45,694 nt of DNA from Pseudomonadota bacterium (GCA_036339585.1 JAYZAS010000016.1:1-45694); one strand, 5' to 3'. Shown: positions 1 through 8,956, counted from the stretch's first letter. The notes: generated from the sequence alone by a model not told the origin. Made by a program: numbers and translations.

Positions 1-33
1 AACCGCATAAGTTTGAGAATATTTATCTCCAGT

Positions 34-110
34 CGGGGCGTAGCGCAGCCTGGTAGCGCATCTGCTTTGGGAGCAGAGGGTCGTATGTTCGAATCATACC
101 GCCCCGACCA
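34..110 (+). tRNA. tRNA-Pro (anticodon TGG)
   Basis: A complete 77-nt cloverleaf with encoded CCA. The acceptor arms CGGGGCG (34-40) and CGCCCCG (100-106) pair perfectly, followed by discriminator A and CCA. The anticodon stem CTGCT/AGCAG encloses the loop TTTGGGA, giving anticodon TGG (Pro). A canonical T-loop TTCGAAT is present. No clear intrinsic terminator follows. Confidence 0.96.
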
Positions 111-413
111 TATAATCACATGAGTGATGCATCATGAAAAATATTGATAACTAGTTTTAAAGTACACCGTTCTTGGCATCATAATTTTTTTCACGCTAAT
201 GTTTTGCAGATATTCTTTATATTAGTGCCTCGCTGGGTAATCTAGTGAATTACTAAATTTGATCGCTGAAATGACCAATCAAAATATACATTCATGGATT
301 TGTTGACGTATTCGATCGAACTAACGGTGCTTAATTCTAAAAATTTCTTTTACAGACTTCATACTTAAATTTGTTTTGGCAATCTTCGGTTACTGGGAAC
401 AACGGAGAATAAA
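111..413. other. Intergenic region without a recognised gene
   Basis: About 300 nt of AT-rich sequence between tRNA-Pro and the carboxymuconolactone decarboxylase-like gene. I see no convincing small ORF, RNA or strong hairpin. The GGAG-type ribosome binding site of the downstream gene lies at its right edge (about 403-406). Any promoter for that gene must be here, but none matches consensus well. Confidence 0.6.
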
Positions 414-836
414 ATGGTTTATTTAGATAAGAACGAGCAATTTAAAAAAGGGTTAGCAGTACGCACTGCTGTTCTTGACTCAGATCGGGTTAATAAAGGA
501 ATTACCGACGCTGATAATGACCCCTTTATGGCTGCTTTCCAACAAGCTGCAACGGAATGGGGCTGGGGTATGGTCTGGGCGCGGCCTGGACTCGACAGAA
601 AAATTAAGAGTATGCTAAGCGTTTGTTTGCTTGCTGCCCTCGATAAGCCGGTTGAGTTAGAGCACCACATTGATGGGGCTCTTAGAAACGGTTGCACGCC
701 GGAGGAAATTCGCGAGGTTTTGCTTCACGTAAGTGTTTATGCAGGAATGCCTGCAGGTCTTAGTGCAGCGCGGGTGGCGAAAAAATATTTTGATGAAAAT
801 AAAACTCAGATGGCCGCTGGATCGAAAGAAAGATAA
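414..836 (+). CDS. Carboxymuconolactone decarboxylase family protein (PcaC-like)
   Basis: A 140-aa protein with one CMD-family alpha-helical domain over roughly residues 45-125. Visible hallmarks are the RPGLDRKIKSM segment, an EHHIDGALRNG segment and the EVLLHVSVYAGMPAGL helix, which resemble gamma-carboxymuconolactone decarboxylase (protocatechuate branch of the beta-ketoadipate pathway). The CxxC redox motif of the AhpD branch is absent, so a peroxidase role is unlikely. The start is supported by GGAG about 7 nt upstream of the ATG. No other pca genes are nearby, so the true substrate is uncertain; many stand-alone CMD proteins act in other pathways. It is probably cytoplasmic, as no signal peptide is seen. 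Confidence 0.85.
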   Translation: MVYLDKNEQFKKGLAVRTAVLDSDRVNKGITDADNDPFMAAFQQAATEWGWGMVWARPGLDRKIKSMLSVCLLAALDKPVELEHHIDGALRNGCTPEEIREVLLHVSVYAGMPAGLSAARVAKKYFDENKTQMAAGSKER

Positions 837-1046
837 AAAATATTCACCAATTATTCCCATTTATTTAAATGTCTTATTTCACGTGGTTTGACTTTTCGTT
901 TATTCTGATGAACCGGAGGAAAGGGTCGTGTGTTAGACTATAAGATTCAAGACACAAAGTTACGATAGGGGTTTTTTACACTAGTCTTCCGACTTAAATA
1001 TAAATCGTGCAAATGTTTCGTTGCATTAATTTTGAAAGGATACCTA

Positions 1047-1352
1047 ATGCACGTTCGCATATATAAACCTTCAAAAACTGCAATGCAGTCAGGGCGTGCA
1101 AAAACTAAAGATTGGTGCTTAGTTTTTGAACCCCAGGATCCAGTGGCGCCAGACCCGATTATGGGGTGGAATGGGTCGAGTGATACAAGTCGTCAGGTAA
1201 AGCTTGAGTTTGAAAGTCAAGAAGATGCGGTAGAGTATGCTGAGAAACAGGGTTATACTTACACTGTTACGCCTGCAAATGAACGACGAATAAAACCCAA
1301 GGCGTATGCGGATAATTTTGCCTATGATCGTCGTCGGCCGTGGACACATTAA
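1047..1352 (+). CDS. NDUFS4-like NADH dehydrogenase (complex I) accessory subunit
   Basis: A 101-aa protein of the ETC complex I conserved-region family, the alphaproteobacterial counterpart of mitochondrial NDUFS4. It shows the family features in order: an N-terminal VRIYKPSKTAMQSG, then W-x-L-x-FE, MGWNGSSDT, a central DAVEYAEKQG helix, and the invariant C-terminal YADNFAYDRRRPWTH. NDUFS4 binds the peripheral arm of complex I near the FMN subunit. A longer reading from a TTG at 1032 is possible, but AAAGGA at 1035-1040 sits at proper spacing before ATG 1047, and homologues begin with M-x-V-R-I-Y. It stands alone, away from any nuo operon, as is usual. It is a good lineage marker for Alphaproteobacteria. 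Confidence 0.93.
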   Translation: MHVRIYKPSKTAMQSGRAKTKDWCLVFEPQDPVAPDPIMGWNGSSDTSRQVKLEFESQEDAVEYAEKQGYTYTVTPANERRIKPKAYADNFAYDRRRPWTH

Positions 1353-1388
1353 GTTCGCCATTCTGCGGCTGGCGCTAAAAAATTGAGA

Positions 1389-1465
1389 GGCTCCGTAGCT
1401 CAACCGGATAGAGCACCGGCCTTCTAAGCCGGGGGTTGCAGGTTCGAGTCCTGCCGGGGTCGCCA
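1389..1465 (+). tRNA. tRNA-Arg (anticodon TCT)
   Basis: A 77-nt tRNA with encoded CCA. The acceptor arms GGCTCCG (1389-1395) and CGGGGTC (1455-1461) pair with two G-U wobbles, with discriminator G. The anticodon loop CTTCTAA gives TCT (Arg, AGA codons). The T-loop is TTCGAGT. It lies 36 nt after the NDUFS4-like gene. Confidence 0.96.
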
Positions 1466-1474
1466 ATTTTTCCC

Positions 1475-1500
1475 AACCCGATTACGGGTTTAACTTTCTT
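1475..1500 (+). terminator. Probable intrinsic terminator of tRNA-Arg
   Basis: Inverted repeat AACCCG (1475-1480) - ATTA - CGGGTT (1485-1490), followed by a T-rich but interrupted tail (TAACTTTCTT). It lies 10 nt after the tRNA CCA end. The stem is short (6 bp), so confidence is moderate. Confidence 0.5.
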
Positions 1501-1531
1501 GTATCGTTTAAATTTTGGGCATAATTGGCAT

Positions 1532-2173
1532 CTAATTTGCCAATACCGGTTCAGCACCTACCATCTTTGGATCATCTACGGCAGACGCTATAAAGTCAGC
1601 TACCGCTGACCGCGATATAATACCATTGCGCCATTCTGACGGGTGAAGGCGAATAGTGTATGGCTTGCTTAACTTTTGATTGGTAAGAACGCCGGGGCGA
1701 ATTATCGTCCAATCTAGACTAGAATTTTTAATAAGGGACTCTTGAATCGACTTATCCCTATAAGCTACTCCAAAGCATATTTGGAATGGAACTTTCTGAA
1801 AACAATTTATACTTTGAAAGCTACGTCCTGCACCAAAGCCCGTGACTGAAATTAGTCGCCGTACGTTTGCATGCTTCATCGCATCTATCAGTATTCTGGT
1901 CGATTTAGAAAAAAGATCAATTGGACCTGTTAAAAGTTTGAGATTTAAGGGCACTCCAAGTGTTTGTACAACTACTTGATTAGGCTCAATAACCGCACAG
2001 ACATCAGTTTGGTTGCACGCGTCGCCGGCTACATGCCTGAAATTCGGATTGCCGTCGCCAAAATCAAGGGAGCTTCGAGAAAACGCTGTCACCTGATGTC
2101 CTCGCTCAAGCAGCGCTTTTACTGTTTCGAGCCCTATACCTCGCGACCCACCCATTACTACTATTTTGCTCAT
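1532..2173 (-). CDS. NAD(P)-binding NmrA/SDR-like oxidoreductase
   Basis: A 213-aa atypical short-chain dehydrogenase of the NAD(P)H-binding (NmrA-like) type. The N-terminal Rossmann motif GGSRGIG (residues 8-14) directly follows the first beta strand (SKIVVMG). A middle DAMKHANVRRLISVTGFGAG segment is the usual strand leading to the active-site region, and SSLDWTIIRPGVL is the typical C-terminal family signature. Length fits compact NmrA-like proteins (about 200-220 aa). The start has GAGG about 10 nt upstream. It faces the tRNA-Arg and is divergent from the Nei gene. The substrate is unknown; some relatives are redox sensors rather than enzymes. Confidence 0.82.
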   Translation of the reverse strand: MSKIVVMGGSRGIGLETVKALLERGHQVTAFSRSSLDFGDGNPNFRHVAGDACNQTDVCAVIEPNQVVVQTLGVPLNLKLLTGPIDLFSKSTRILIDAMKHANVRRLISVTGFGAGRSFQSINCFQKVPFQICFGVAYRDKSIQESLIKNSSLDWTIIRPGVLTNQKLSKPYTIRLHPSEWRNGIISRSAVADFIASAVDDPKMVGAEPVLAN

Positions 2174-2379
2174 CTATTATTTACCTCGCAAAAAAACATA
2201 CAGACTAACTGTTGCATTTTTTCTCATTGATTCTCAACATTTATAAATTAACGGCGTACCGTTGTTTTTTTCTAAGGCAATTACAACGATTAACCACCTT
2301 TGTTTATTATTGAAATCGAACACATTTGCGCTACCATTTATTAGCAGTAAGAATGGTTTTAGGTGGGTTCTCTAATCAA

Positions 2380-3156
2380 ATGCCTGAGGGACACACAATC
2401 CATCGCGCAGCTCGCGACCATAGAAAAGCTCTGATTGGTCATAGAATTAATGTGTCATCGCCACAAGGGCGCTTTTCCGATGGTGCAAACATACTCGACA
2501 AGCAAGTATGCTCCTCCATCGAGGCATTTGGCAAGCATCTCTTTTATAAGTTCACCTGTGAAATGTACCTTCATATACACCTTGGCCTATTTGGCCGTAT
2601 ACGAAAGACAAAAGTTCCAGCGATGGCGCCCCGTGGTCAAGTTCGGGTTCGTTTAGTAGGTGGTGATTGTTGCGTGGACATAAGTGGACCAACTATTTGT
2701 TCGGTTCGTAATCAAGAGGATTTTGATAGATTAATCTTGCGCATAGGTCCTGACCTGCTTCGTGATGACGCTGACCCATGTTATTTTTTTAAAAGGGTAA
2801 AACGCAGCAGGGCTAGGATTGGAACACTATTGATGGATCAATCCGTTGTGGCTGGTATCGGAAATATCTACCGGACAGAAATACTTTGGCGTCAAAAAAT
2901 ACATCCCTGCACTTTAGGAATGGATTTAAGCGACACCCAGTTAAAGAAAATATGGGATGACGCTAAGGTTCTTTTGCACATGGGAATGCAAAAAAACAGA
3001 ATAGTTACTACCACAATGGATGTTAAAGGTAGGACCGCAGAAAGATTAAATATTTATAATAAAACTCATTGCCCACATTGTTATGAGAACATTGAAAAAA
3101 TTGAAATTAATGGCCGGTCGGCATTCCTCTGCCCTAATTGTCAACCCATCGGATAG
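2380..3156 (+). CDS. Fpg/Nei-family DNA glycosylase / AP lyase (Nei-like)
   Basis: A 258-aa base-excision repair enzyme that removes oxidised bases and nicks the abasic site. The family requires a processed N-terminal Pro; the protein begins MPEGHTIHR, so ATG 2380 must be the true start although the frame is open further upstream. Catalytic Pro2 and Glu3, the conserved Lys52 (FGKH), the helix-two-turn-helix segment MDQSVVAGIGNIYRTE and a C-terminal zinc finger (C231-x2-C234, C251-x2-C254) are all visible. The PEGHTIHR start is typical of the endonuclease VIII (Nei) branch rather than MutM. An AGGTGG sequence about 13 nt upstream is a weak ribosome site. It stands alone between unrelated genes. 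Confidence 0.93.
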   Translation: MPEGHTIHRAARDHRKALIGHRINVSSPQGRFSDGANILDKQVCSSIEAFGKHLFYKFTCEMYLHIHLGLFGRIRKTKVPAMAPRGQVRVRLVGGDCCVDISGPTICSVRNQEDFDRLILRIGPDLLRDDADPCYFFKRVKRSRARIGTLLMDQSVVAGIGNIYRTEILWRQKIHPCTLGMDLSDTQLKKIWDDAKVLLHMGMQKNRIVTTTMDVKGRTAERLNIYNKTHCPHCYENIEKIEINGRSAFLCPNCQPIG

Positions 3157-3244
3157 CATTACTTTTTTAAAGTTACACGTTATGTAATCAAAAATTTTTT
3201 CATGGTCGTTTATCATCCGTAAGCCATGTAGATGCCCACGTTGC

Positions 3245-4807
3245 TTATTTAATGGATTGAATAACAAGCTCAGGTGCTTTCGCTTTTTGTATTTGGCGTT
3301 CTTTCTCTAACTCCTCTCTTAACCCAATCGCACGCTTATAAAAACCGACTGCCTCTTTATAATCACCTAAATCAGTTAAAACTTTTGCTGCCTTTTCGCA
3401 GATTTCCGGAGAGTGCTGCCCAAATTCTACTGCCTTTCCCATAGCACCTTTAGCTTGGCTTTCTTCACCTTTAAGTAACAAAAGTTCTGCTATCTGAGCA
3501 TGGGCATCTGCATCTTTATCATCGATTAATATTACTTTGGTGAATGCCTGCAAAGCCTCCGCATGACGACTTGTTCGCCGATATAAGGTGCCGAGGTTGA
3601 CGAAAAAACTTGATTTAGTTCCATCGAGATTTATTGCGCGTTGCATCATCTTTTCAGCAACGTCAAATTGTTCAGCCTTAAAAGCTATGAGTCCAATTAG
3701 CTGCCACGCATCTGGATTTTCGGGGTATGATTGAAGGTATTTCTTTACTACTGACGTGGCCTCTTCAAAACGCCCTGTAAGGAAAAACTGTTGTGCTAAT
3801 GTAAGTGAGGACCTTTCTGTGCGTGGTTGTGTTGGCTGAACGTTATCATCATTCATCACGTCTGTAAGTTTTTGAAATTCTCGTACTATAGTCTCTGATT
3901 TATCTGTCTCCCAAACAAGCCGTTGCGTTGGGCTAGCGATGGATAAATCGGAGTTGGGTGTAAGGCCCATTGATGCCAACATTGCAAGGCTACTATTTTC
4001 TACATTGGAGGTGATCATCCGAAACATAATGTAGGAAGCGATTTCGCTCAGCCAGCATAAAACGCCGGGCCCATTGAGTACCAGCAAATTAGTTTGGCAT
4101 AATTCATAGAGCGCTAGGCGCAGGTCCAGGTTTACTTCGGCTTGGGGGCAATGGCTGAAGTCCTTTAAAAGTGGATTAATAATATTGAAAGAATTCTCTG
4201 TATCTCTCAAAATAATTGGATGAAAGCCGAGGCTTGATATTTTCTTTGCTGCTTTAGCCCATTCAACAATATTACTATTTCGTTCGGGTTTGTGACTGCT
4301 TTCTCGGAGTGTAATTGTTACAGGCCGAATCTCTGTGCCAAGGGAAGATAGCCATTGGGCCATGTAACTTTTCCCTTGCGCGGTTGCGCGGAGACGCGGA
4401 ATTTCTTCGCCTGTTGCTGCAGCGGCGGCTATTCCAGCCCAAAGGAAGTCCCCGCGAGGTGATTTTGGGTGATATTCCGGGGGGAAGATGTTTTCTGAAA
4501 GTAAATCGAATTGTTCATTTAGGTCGGAGCGTTGTCTGCATATTGTTAGACGCACTTGATTTGGCATCAACCAACATGCAGGAACAGCAATTTGTTCGAG
4601 GCGCCAAATTTTATTTGAGGTGTTAAAGGCTGCATCGTCATCGCGGAAACCCTCATTTGAGCCAGGCACAATGGTTATATGTAAATCTTTAAGTTTACGG
4701 CGGCGTTTTTCTAATTCAGCAAGAATTAAAAAATTAACGAAGTCGAAGGTAATCGGACATACCTCAAGGTCGTAGAACGCGTTGAGTGTTTGGCCCATGG
4801 TTTGCAT
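3245..4807 (-). CDS. Uncharacterised glycosyltransferase-like domain fused to C-terminal TPRs
   Basis: A 520-aa protein. Residues 1-320 form a domain I cannot name. It opens with AFYDLEVCPITFDFVNFL, then LHITIVPG..GFRDDD, then VTITLRESSHKPERNSN (163-179), PIILRDTENSF and LDLRLALYE..LLVLNGP (227-247). The alternating strands and helices, and the RES..NSN and DLRLA..E blocks, look like a GT-B-style nucleotide-sugar transferase, but this is inference. Residues about 337-500 are tetratricopeptide repeats (AWQLIGLIAFKAEQF, FFVNLGTLYRRTSRH). The same N-terminal domain recurs at 14495-17659. AAGG lies 6 nt upstream of the ATG. It is divergent from the methyltransferase gene at 4874, and no membrane segment is seen. 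A surface-glycan role is suggested only by context. Confidence 0.75.
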   Translation of the reverse strand: MQTMGQTLNAFYDLEVCPITFDFVNFLILAELEKRRRKLKDLHITIVPGSNEGFRDDDAAFNTSNKIWRLEQIAVPACWLMPNQVRLTICRQRSDLNEQFDLLSENIFPPEYHPKSPRGDFLWAGIAAAAATGEEIPRLRATAQGKSYMAQWLSSLGTEIRPVTITLRESSHKPERNSNIVEWAKAAKKISSLGFHPIILRDTENSFNIINPLLKDFSHCPQAEVNLDLRLALYELCQTNLLVLNGPGVLCWLSEIASYIMFRMITSNVENSSLAMLASMGLTPNSDLSIASPTQRLVWETDKSETIVREFQKLTDVMNDDNVQPTQPRTERSSLTLAQQFFLTGRFEEATSVVKKYLQSYPENPDAWQLIGLIAFKAEQFDVAEKMMQRAINLDGTKSSFFVNLGTLYRRTSRHAEALQAFTKVILIDDKDADAHAQIAELLLLKGEESQAKGAMGKAVEFGQHSPEICEKAAKVLTDLGDYKEAVGFYKRAIGLREELEKERQIQKAKAPELVIQSIK

Positions 4808-4873
4808 CGCATCCTTAATAGTTATTTATTAATATGCCTAGAAGAACTAGTCCATTAGAACAAAGAGTTTGCC

Positions 4874-5569
4874 ATGACTAATCCCAAAGCCCAATGGGAA
4901 AAAGTAACAGCACTGAATATCGATCAGAATCTTAAGCTTGGTCCGATCTATAGTTATTTTCTTCTAAAAGATCCGAAATGTTTCACATTTGTGCTTTCGC
5001 GGTACAAATTTGCGTCCAAAATGCTCAAGAATAAAAAACGTATCATTGAGGTTGGCTGCGGTGAGGGTATAGGTGCTTTAATGTTGGCGGGAGAGACCAA
5101 CGCACAAGTTGTAGGCTACGATTTTGATGAATCCCAGATAACATATGCACGGGAAAATTTATTAATACCATTTGAGGAGCAGAATCCACACGATCGAGGG
5201 CGCCTCTCCTACGAAGCGCGTGACTTTTCTAAAGACAGTGAGGCACAGAGTGCCTTCGATGGTTTGGTCTGTTTAGATGTAATCGAGCATCTCCCGAGGG
5301 GCGAGGAGGAGTTGGCATTTCTAAAAAATTGTAGAGGGTGTTTGAATGAAGGGGGAGTCGCAATTATTGGCACTCCCAGTTTGCATGCAAGTGACTATGC
5401 GTCGGAACGTAGCCAGATTGGGCACATCAATCTTTTCTCTCCTGATCGGCTCGTTCCAACTTTAGAGAATCATTTTAGCAATGTTTTTATGTTTTCAATG
5501 AACGACGAGGTTGTTCATACCGGTTTTGACAAAATGGCTCATTATTTGATTACATTATGTGTAGCATAG
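4874..5569 (+). CDS. Class I SAM-dependent methyltransferase
   Basis: A 231-aa protein with a Rossmann-type methyltransferase fold. Motif I is RIIEVGCGEGIG (57-67), followed by the acidic end of strand 2 (VGYDFDES), then GLVCLDVIEHLPRGEEE (motif IV/post-motif region) and a GGVAIIGTPS strand. Polysaccharide- and lipid-linked methyltransferases of the UbiE/Methyltransf_23 group look like this, but the substrate is not readable. Residues after PSLHASDYASERSQIGHINLFSPDRL are typical of methyltransferases in O-antigen clusters. AAAGAG about 7 nt upstream supports the start. It probably shares a 66-bp divergent promoter region with the TPR protein on the other strand. Confidence 0.87.
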   Translation: MTNPKAQWEKVTALNIDQNLKLGPIYSYFLLKDPKCFTFVLSRYKFASKMLKNKKRIIEVGCGEGIGALMLAGETNAQVVGYDFDESQITYARENLLIPFEEQNPHDRGRLSYEARDFSKDSEAQSAFDGLVCLDVIEHLPRGEEELAFLKNCRGCLNEGGVAIIGTPSLHASDYASERSQIGHINLFSPDRLVPTLENHFSNVFMFSMNDEVVHTGFDKMAHYLITLCVA

Positions 5570-5777
5570 ATCGTTTGTACAAAATAAGCGAAATAGAAGT
5601 CGCAATATAAACAGATTGATTTTCGGGAAATATTTTGGTTTCGAATTTTATGTACCGGTGAAGTAATAGGCTATATTAAGTTGAGAAGACGCTGAGTATG
5701 AAATCTCTAAAGTTTTAGGGGTTTTAGTTTTTTTGATATCTGACGAGGTTTTGGCTGCTTGTTGATGGAGAGGCTTT

Positions 5778-6905
5778 ATGCAGGAACGCGATAGTTATAA
5801 TATGGATGGTCACAAGTTGATGTGGCACCTAGATCGTGTCTCTCAGTGGCAGGCTGGAGAGAGAGTTGCGCCCCTCCACGTTGATATGGGTATAAGTGCC
5901 GGCTGTAATATGGCTTGCACCTACTGTTATGGTGTCATCCAAGGGCGGACAGGTTTCGGAACTGATATAAAAGGACGTTTCAACATGCCTGAAGCTGCAA
6001 TCTTGCGTTTCTTTAGAGACGCAAAAGATATTGGAATACGCTCAATTGCGTTAATAGGCGAGGGTGAAAACACTCTGAATCCAGCACTCTGCAGGTCGGT
6101 TGATTATGCAAAAAGGATCGGGCTTGATTTAGGTCTTGCCACCAATGGAATTCGAATACCGAGGGATCCAGTTGAGCTTGAAAGCCTTTTGACTGGTTTG
6201 ACGTGGCTAAGAATAAATATCAGTGCGGGCACTAAAGAGGCCTTCGAAAAAATACACCAAGTCCCACAATATGACCGTGTTTTGGATAATATTGATCGTA
6301 TGGTTAAAGCAAAGAAAAAATATGGTTATCCGTGCACAATTGGCTTGCAGATGGTGATGACCAAAGAAAATTTCGATCAGGTAGTTCCTCTTGCTGAGCT
6401 GGGTAATCAGCTTGATGCTGATTATTTTGTTATTAAGCCATGCTCTGATACGTCGGACTATAAACTCGATTCCCCAAAGGAAGAATACATAGATAATTGG
6501 GGCGTTTTCATGGAGGCAAAGAAATTCTCTAAGCCGGGTTATGAGGTTATACCAAAAGTCGTGAAGTTAGGGAATTTAGGTCATAAAGATTATAATGTCT
6601 GTTTCGGCACCCAATTCTTAATTGCTGTTAGTGGCACGGGCAACGTTTTTCCTTGCGGTCATTGGTTCGATGTGCGCCAAGAGGAATTTTTAATGGGCAA
6701 TATTATTGAACAATCATTTAAAGAAATCTTTGAGTCAGAACGGTATTGGGAAGTGCAGCAGCGTGTGCAAGCGGTAAACGTCAACAAAGATTGTGAGAGC
6801 AATTGCCGGCAACATTATTTGAATAGATTTCTGTCAGATCTTAATGGCCAGCCGAGAAACCTCAAAGAGCCGGATTTTACCCCGCAGCATGTAAACTTTA
6901 TTTAG
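5778..6905 (+). CDS. Radical SAM protein with SPASM-like C-terminus
   Basis: A 375-aa radical SAM enzyme. The 4Fe-4S/SAM site is C43-x3-C47-x2-C50 in SAGCNMACTYC, followed by the family's GEGENTLNP glycine-rich strand and an ATNGI strand. The C-terminal third has Cys residues in CFGTQFLIAVSGTGNVFPCGHW and DCESNCRQHYL, resembling a SPASM/twitch auxiliary cluster domain that often marks enzymes acting on peptides or complex glycans. GGAGAGG at 5767-5773 gives a strong ribosome site. It lies between a methyltransferase and a C-methyltransferase-like gene in the glycan island; the substrate is unknown. It is not closely similar to the paralogue pair at 9171 and 13165. Confidence 0.88.
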   Translation: MQERDSYNMDGHKLMWHLDRVSQWQAGERVAPLHVDMGISAGCNMACTYCYGVIQGRTGFGTDIKGRFNMPEAAILRFFRDAKDIGIRSIALIGEGENTLNPALCRSVDYAKRIGLDLGLATNGIRIPRDPVELESLLTGLTWLRINISAGTKEAFEKIHQVPQYDRVLDNIDRMVKAKKKYGYPCTIGLQMVMTKENFDQVVPLAELGNQLDADYFVIKPCSDTSDYKLDSPKEEYIDNWGVFMEAKKFSKPGYEVIPKVVKLGNLGHKDYNVCFGTQFLIAVSGTGNVFPCGHWFDVRQEEFLMGNIIEQSFKEIFESERYWEVQQRVQAVNVNKDCESNCRQHYLNRFLSDLNGQPRNLKEPDFTPQHVNFI

Positions 6906-6917
6906 TCAGTCTTAAGT

Positions 6918-8111
6918 CTAAAAAAATTGAACAGGAGTTGTAATGTATGCGGGGCCAAAATCCCGCAGGCGTCTAGTGATGGGGCGAACTGCATCCAATG
7001 CGGTTATTATCACTGTCGCATCATGAATATCGTTAATTTCCTCCGGTCGTTTTATGCGCACTGGGATATGAGGGTATGTAAGGCCAGGTCGAAATTTACA
7101 GTCATCAAGTATACCATTCAAAAATGCGAGATTGCTCTCCATATGATATGCAAGCGTTGGTAGCATTTGGGCTGCCCCATAGGCGTACACAGGGCCCTCA
7201 AGGGCCACAATGGTGTGGGTAAAGTCTAACATTTTTCGCTTGAATAAGTTGAATTGCTTTTTAACTCTCTCTGCGGTGACAGCCTTAGTCTGCGGCACTT
7301 TTACGCCATTAGGTTTTTTTGTAAATGCTACAGCGATAGTACCGCCCCAGTTTCCTGGATGGATCCGGTGGCTGAAATAATAACCACCTGCCTCTTCCAA
7401 CATTTTGAGGAAGGTCGAAATATTGAAATAATGAATGTGCTGGTGAAAAACTTGATCAAATCGAAGATTGCGAACCATGATTTCGCTGTCGGGTACTTCA
7501 ATCAGAAATATTGAATCATCGTCTGCGGCATCCAAAAGGCGGCGAATTTGCAACACTGGTTCCTCGATATGTTCAAGATTATGGGTTGAGATTACGATGT
7601 CTGGAGCGATAGTGAGTTCCTTTGATAGCTGAACTTTTTCTAAATAATTTCCAATCACTCTCATATTTGCAGCTTTTTCAGGATCATCTTCTTTCCCGAT
7701 CCAGATAGGGTCTATGCCGACAACCTGGTCTGCCATTTTTGACAATTTTGTGAGGAGCATAAGATCGTTGCATCCAATTTCTAAAATTGATCGAAAGCGT
7801 TGGTCTGGTCTCAGTTCATTCAAATATTTAAGGACATCGGAAAATGCAGTAGGGGTGATATGGCTCGCGCTTGAGCGATGCGTGTAATCATCACCGTACA
7901 GTTGTGCCGGCGGAATAATATGAGATAATTGCATGTGCAAGCAATCGCAACACATCAGTAGGGTCTGGTCAAAACCTTGTATAGGTCCTGGGACGCTTTC
8001 ACTCACAAAAACCCCGGTAATTGGAAAATTTGGCAGCTTTATGACTGCTTCAAGGCTCTTACTTCCGCATATTCCGCAGCGATAGTTTTCTCTGATTTTA
8101 GTGTTGGACAT
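6918..8111 (-). CDS. SAM-dependent C-methyltransferase-like sugar-modifying enzyme
   Basis: A 397-aa protein with the three-part build of sugar C-methyltransferases (TylCIII/NovU type). The N-terminal zinc-binding module has C12-x2-C15 and C54/C55/C57. The central SAM domain has SILEIGCNDLMLL and STHNLEHIEEPVLQIRRLL. The C-terminal domain contains VYAYGAAQMLPTLAYH and a VIITALDAV strand near the end. Such enzymes usually methylate C-3 or C-5 of NDP-4-keto-6-deoxysugars, although in surface-polysaccharide loci many relatives have untested roles. It starts 5 nt after the stop of the RmlD-like gene at 8117-8956, so the two are co-transcribed. CAGG about 8 nt upstream of the ATG is a weak ribosome site. 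Confidence 0.87.
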   Translation of the reverse strand: MSNTKIRENYRCGICGSKSLEAVIKLPNFPITGVFVSESVPGPIQGFDQTLLMCCDCLHMQLSHIIPPAQLYGDDYTHRSSASHITPTAFSDVLKYLNELRPDQRFRSILEIGCNDLMLLTKLSKMADQVVGIDPIWIGKEDDPEKAANMRVIGNYLEKVQLSKELTIAPDIVISTHNLEHIEEPVLQIRRLLDAADDDSIFLIEVPDSEIMVRNLRFDQVFHQHIHYFNISTFLKMLEEAGGYYFSHRIHPGNWGGTIAVAFTKKPNGVKVPQTKAVTAERVKKQFNLFKRKMLDFTHTIVALEGPVYAYGAAQMLPTLAYHMESNLAFLNGILDDCKFRPGLTYPHIPVRIKRPEEINDIHDATVIITALDAVRPITRRLRDFGPAYITTPVQFF

Positions 8112-8116
8112 TTAAC

Positions 8117-8956
8117 TTACCTGTAGATTTTTGAATATTCTTGCAAAGCTTCTTGCCATGGTCGGAGTGCAGGCCGTTTTTCTGAAGAAATAGCAAGGCG
8201 GAGTGGTTTTGGTGGTCTCGCTATAAACTCTTTATCCTTTGCAGCTTCTATGCCGCTCGGGCTATTCAAAATTTTTGCCAATTTAGCAATGAAATCGAAA
8301 TAGCTGACAGCACCGTGATTAGCGACATGATAAAGGCCGAAGTTAGCGCGACTAACAACTATTTCGGCCACTTCGTGTGCGGCGTCTTCCGACCACGTTG
8401 GGCAATCCATGCGATCATCAGCGATCCTAAGAGGATCACCAGCTATTAATTTTGTGATCATTTTCTCAACAAAACCAGATTTTTCATTGCGTCGATGGCC
8501 AAAAAGAGTTGGAAAACGTACTACATAACTTTTAGGATTTCGAGTTAGTGCATAATGCTCGCTTACAAGCTTGGTTGCCGCATACACAGTGTTTGGCGAT
8601 GGAAGGTCGTACTCGGTATAGGGTTGGTGACTTTTACCGTCGAAAACCAGATGCGTGCTGGTCTGAACTAGTGCGATCTTTTTTTCTGCTGTCGCTTCAG
8701 CAAGGGATAGCGCAGCTTGCGCATTCACTTTATACGCATCTAATGGAGATGTTTCGCATTCACCTATGTCTATAATTCCAGTGGAATTAACGACAGCATC
8801 TGGTGCTTCTGCCGAAAGCGCGCAGGATATCTTCTGAGGTTGCGTTACATCTAATTCCGAGTGGCTAGGAGCAATACATTCTATCCCCCGCATTCTGCAT
8901 ATTTTTTCGAATGCAGTACCAAACTGACCGCGGTTTCCGAGTAATAAGATTTTCAT
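8117..8956 (-). CDS. RmlD-like NDP-sugar reductase (dTDP-4-dehydrorhamnose reductase family)
   Basis: A 279-aa extended SDR of the RmlD substrate-binding family. The N-terminus MKILLLGNRGQFG carries the NAD(P)H-binding glycine motif. VNSTGIIDIGECE, STHLVFDGKSHQPYTE and the catalytic Y-x3-K (YAATKLVSE) are conserved family blocks, as is the late GLYHVANHGAVSYFDF segment. RmlD reduces dTDP-4-keto-L-rhamnose; the nearby C-methyltransferase-like gene suggests a different 4-keto sugar may be the substrate here. I start at ATG 8956, which has GAGGAAAG about 8 nt upstream, rather than at 8995. It is the first gene of a two-gene minus-strand unit. No rmlA, rmlB or rmlC gene is in the window. Confidence 0.86.
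   Translation of the reverse strand: MKILLLGNRGQFGTAFEKICRMRGIECIAPSHSELDVTQPQKISCALSAEAPDAVVNSTGIIDIGECETSPLDAYKVNAQAALSLAEATAEKKIALVQTSTHLVFDGKSHQPYTEYDLPSPNTVYAATKLVSEHYALTRNPKSYVVRFPTLFGHRRNEKSGFVEKMITKLIAGDPLRIADDRMDCPTWSEDAAHEVAEIVVSRANFGLYHVANHGAVSYFDFIAKLAKILNSPSGIEAAKDKEFIARPPKPLRLAISSEKRPALRPWQEALQEYSKIYR

Noticed and set aside
1119-1557. Minus-strand ORFs across tRNA-Arg with GDPGRTRTCNPRL-like peptides
   Set aside because: These peptides are the standard false translation of a tRNA antisense strand.
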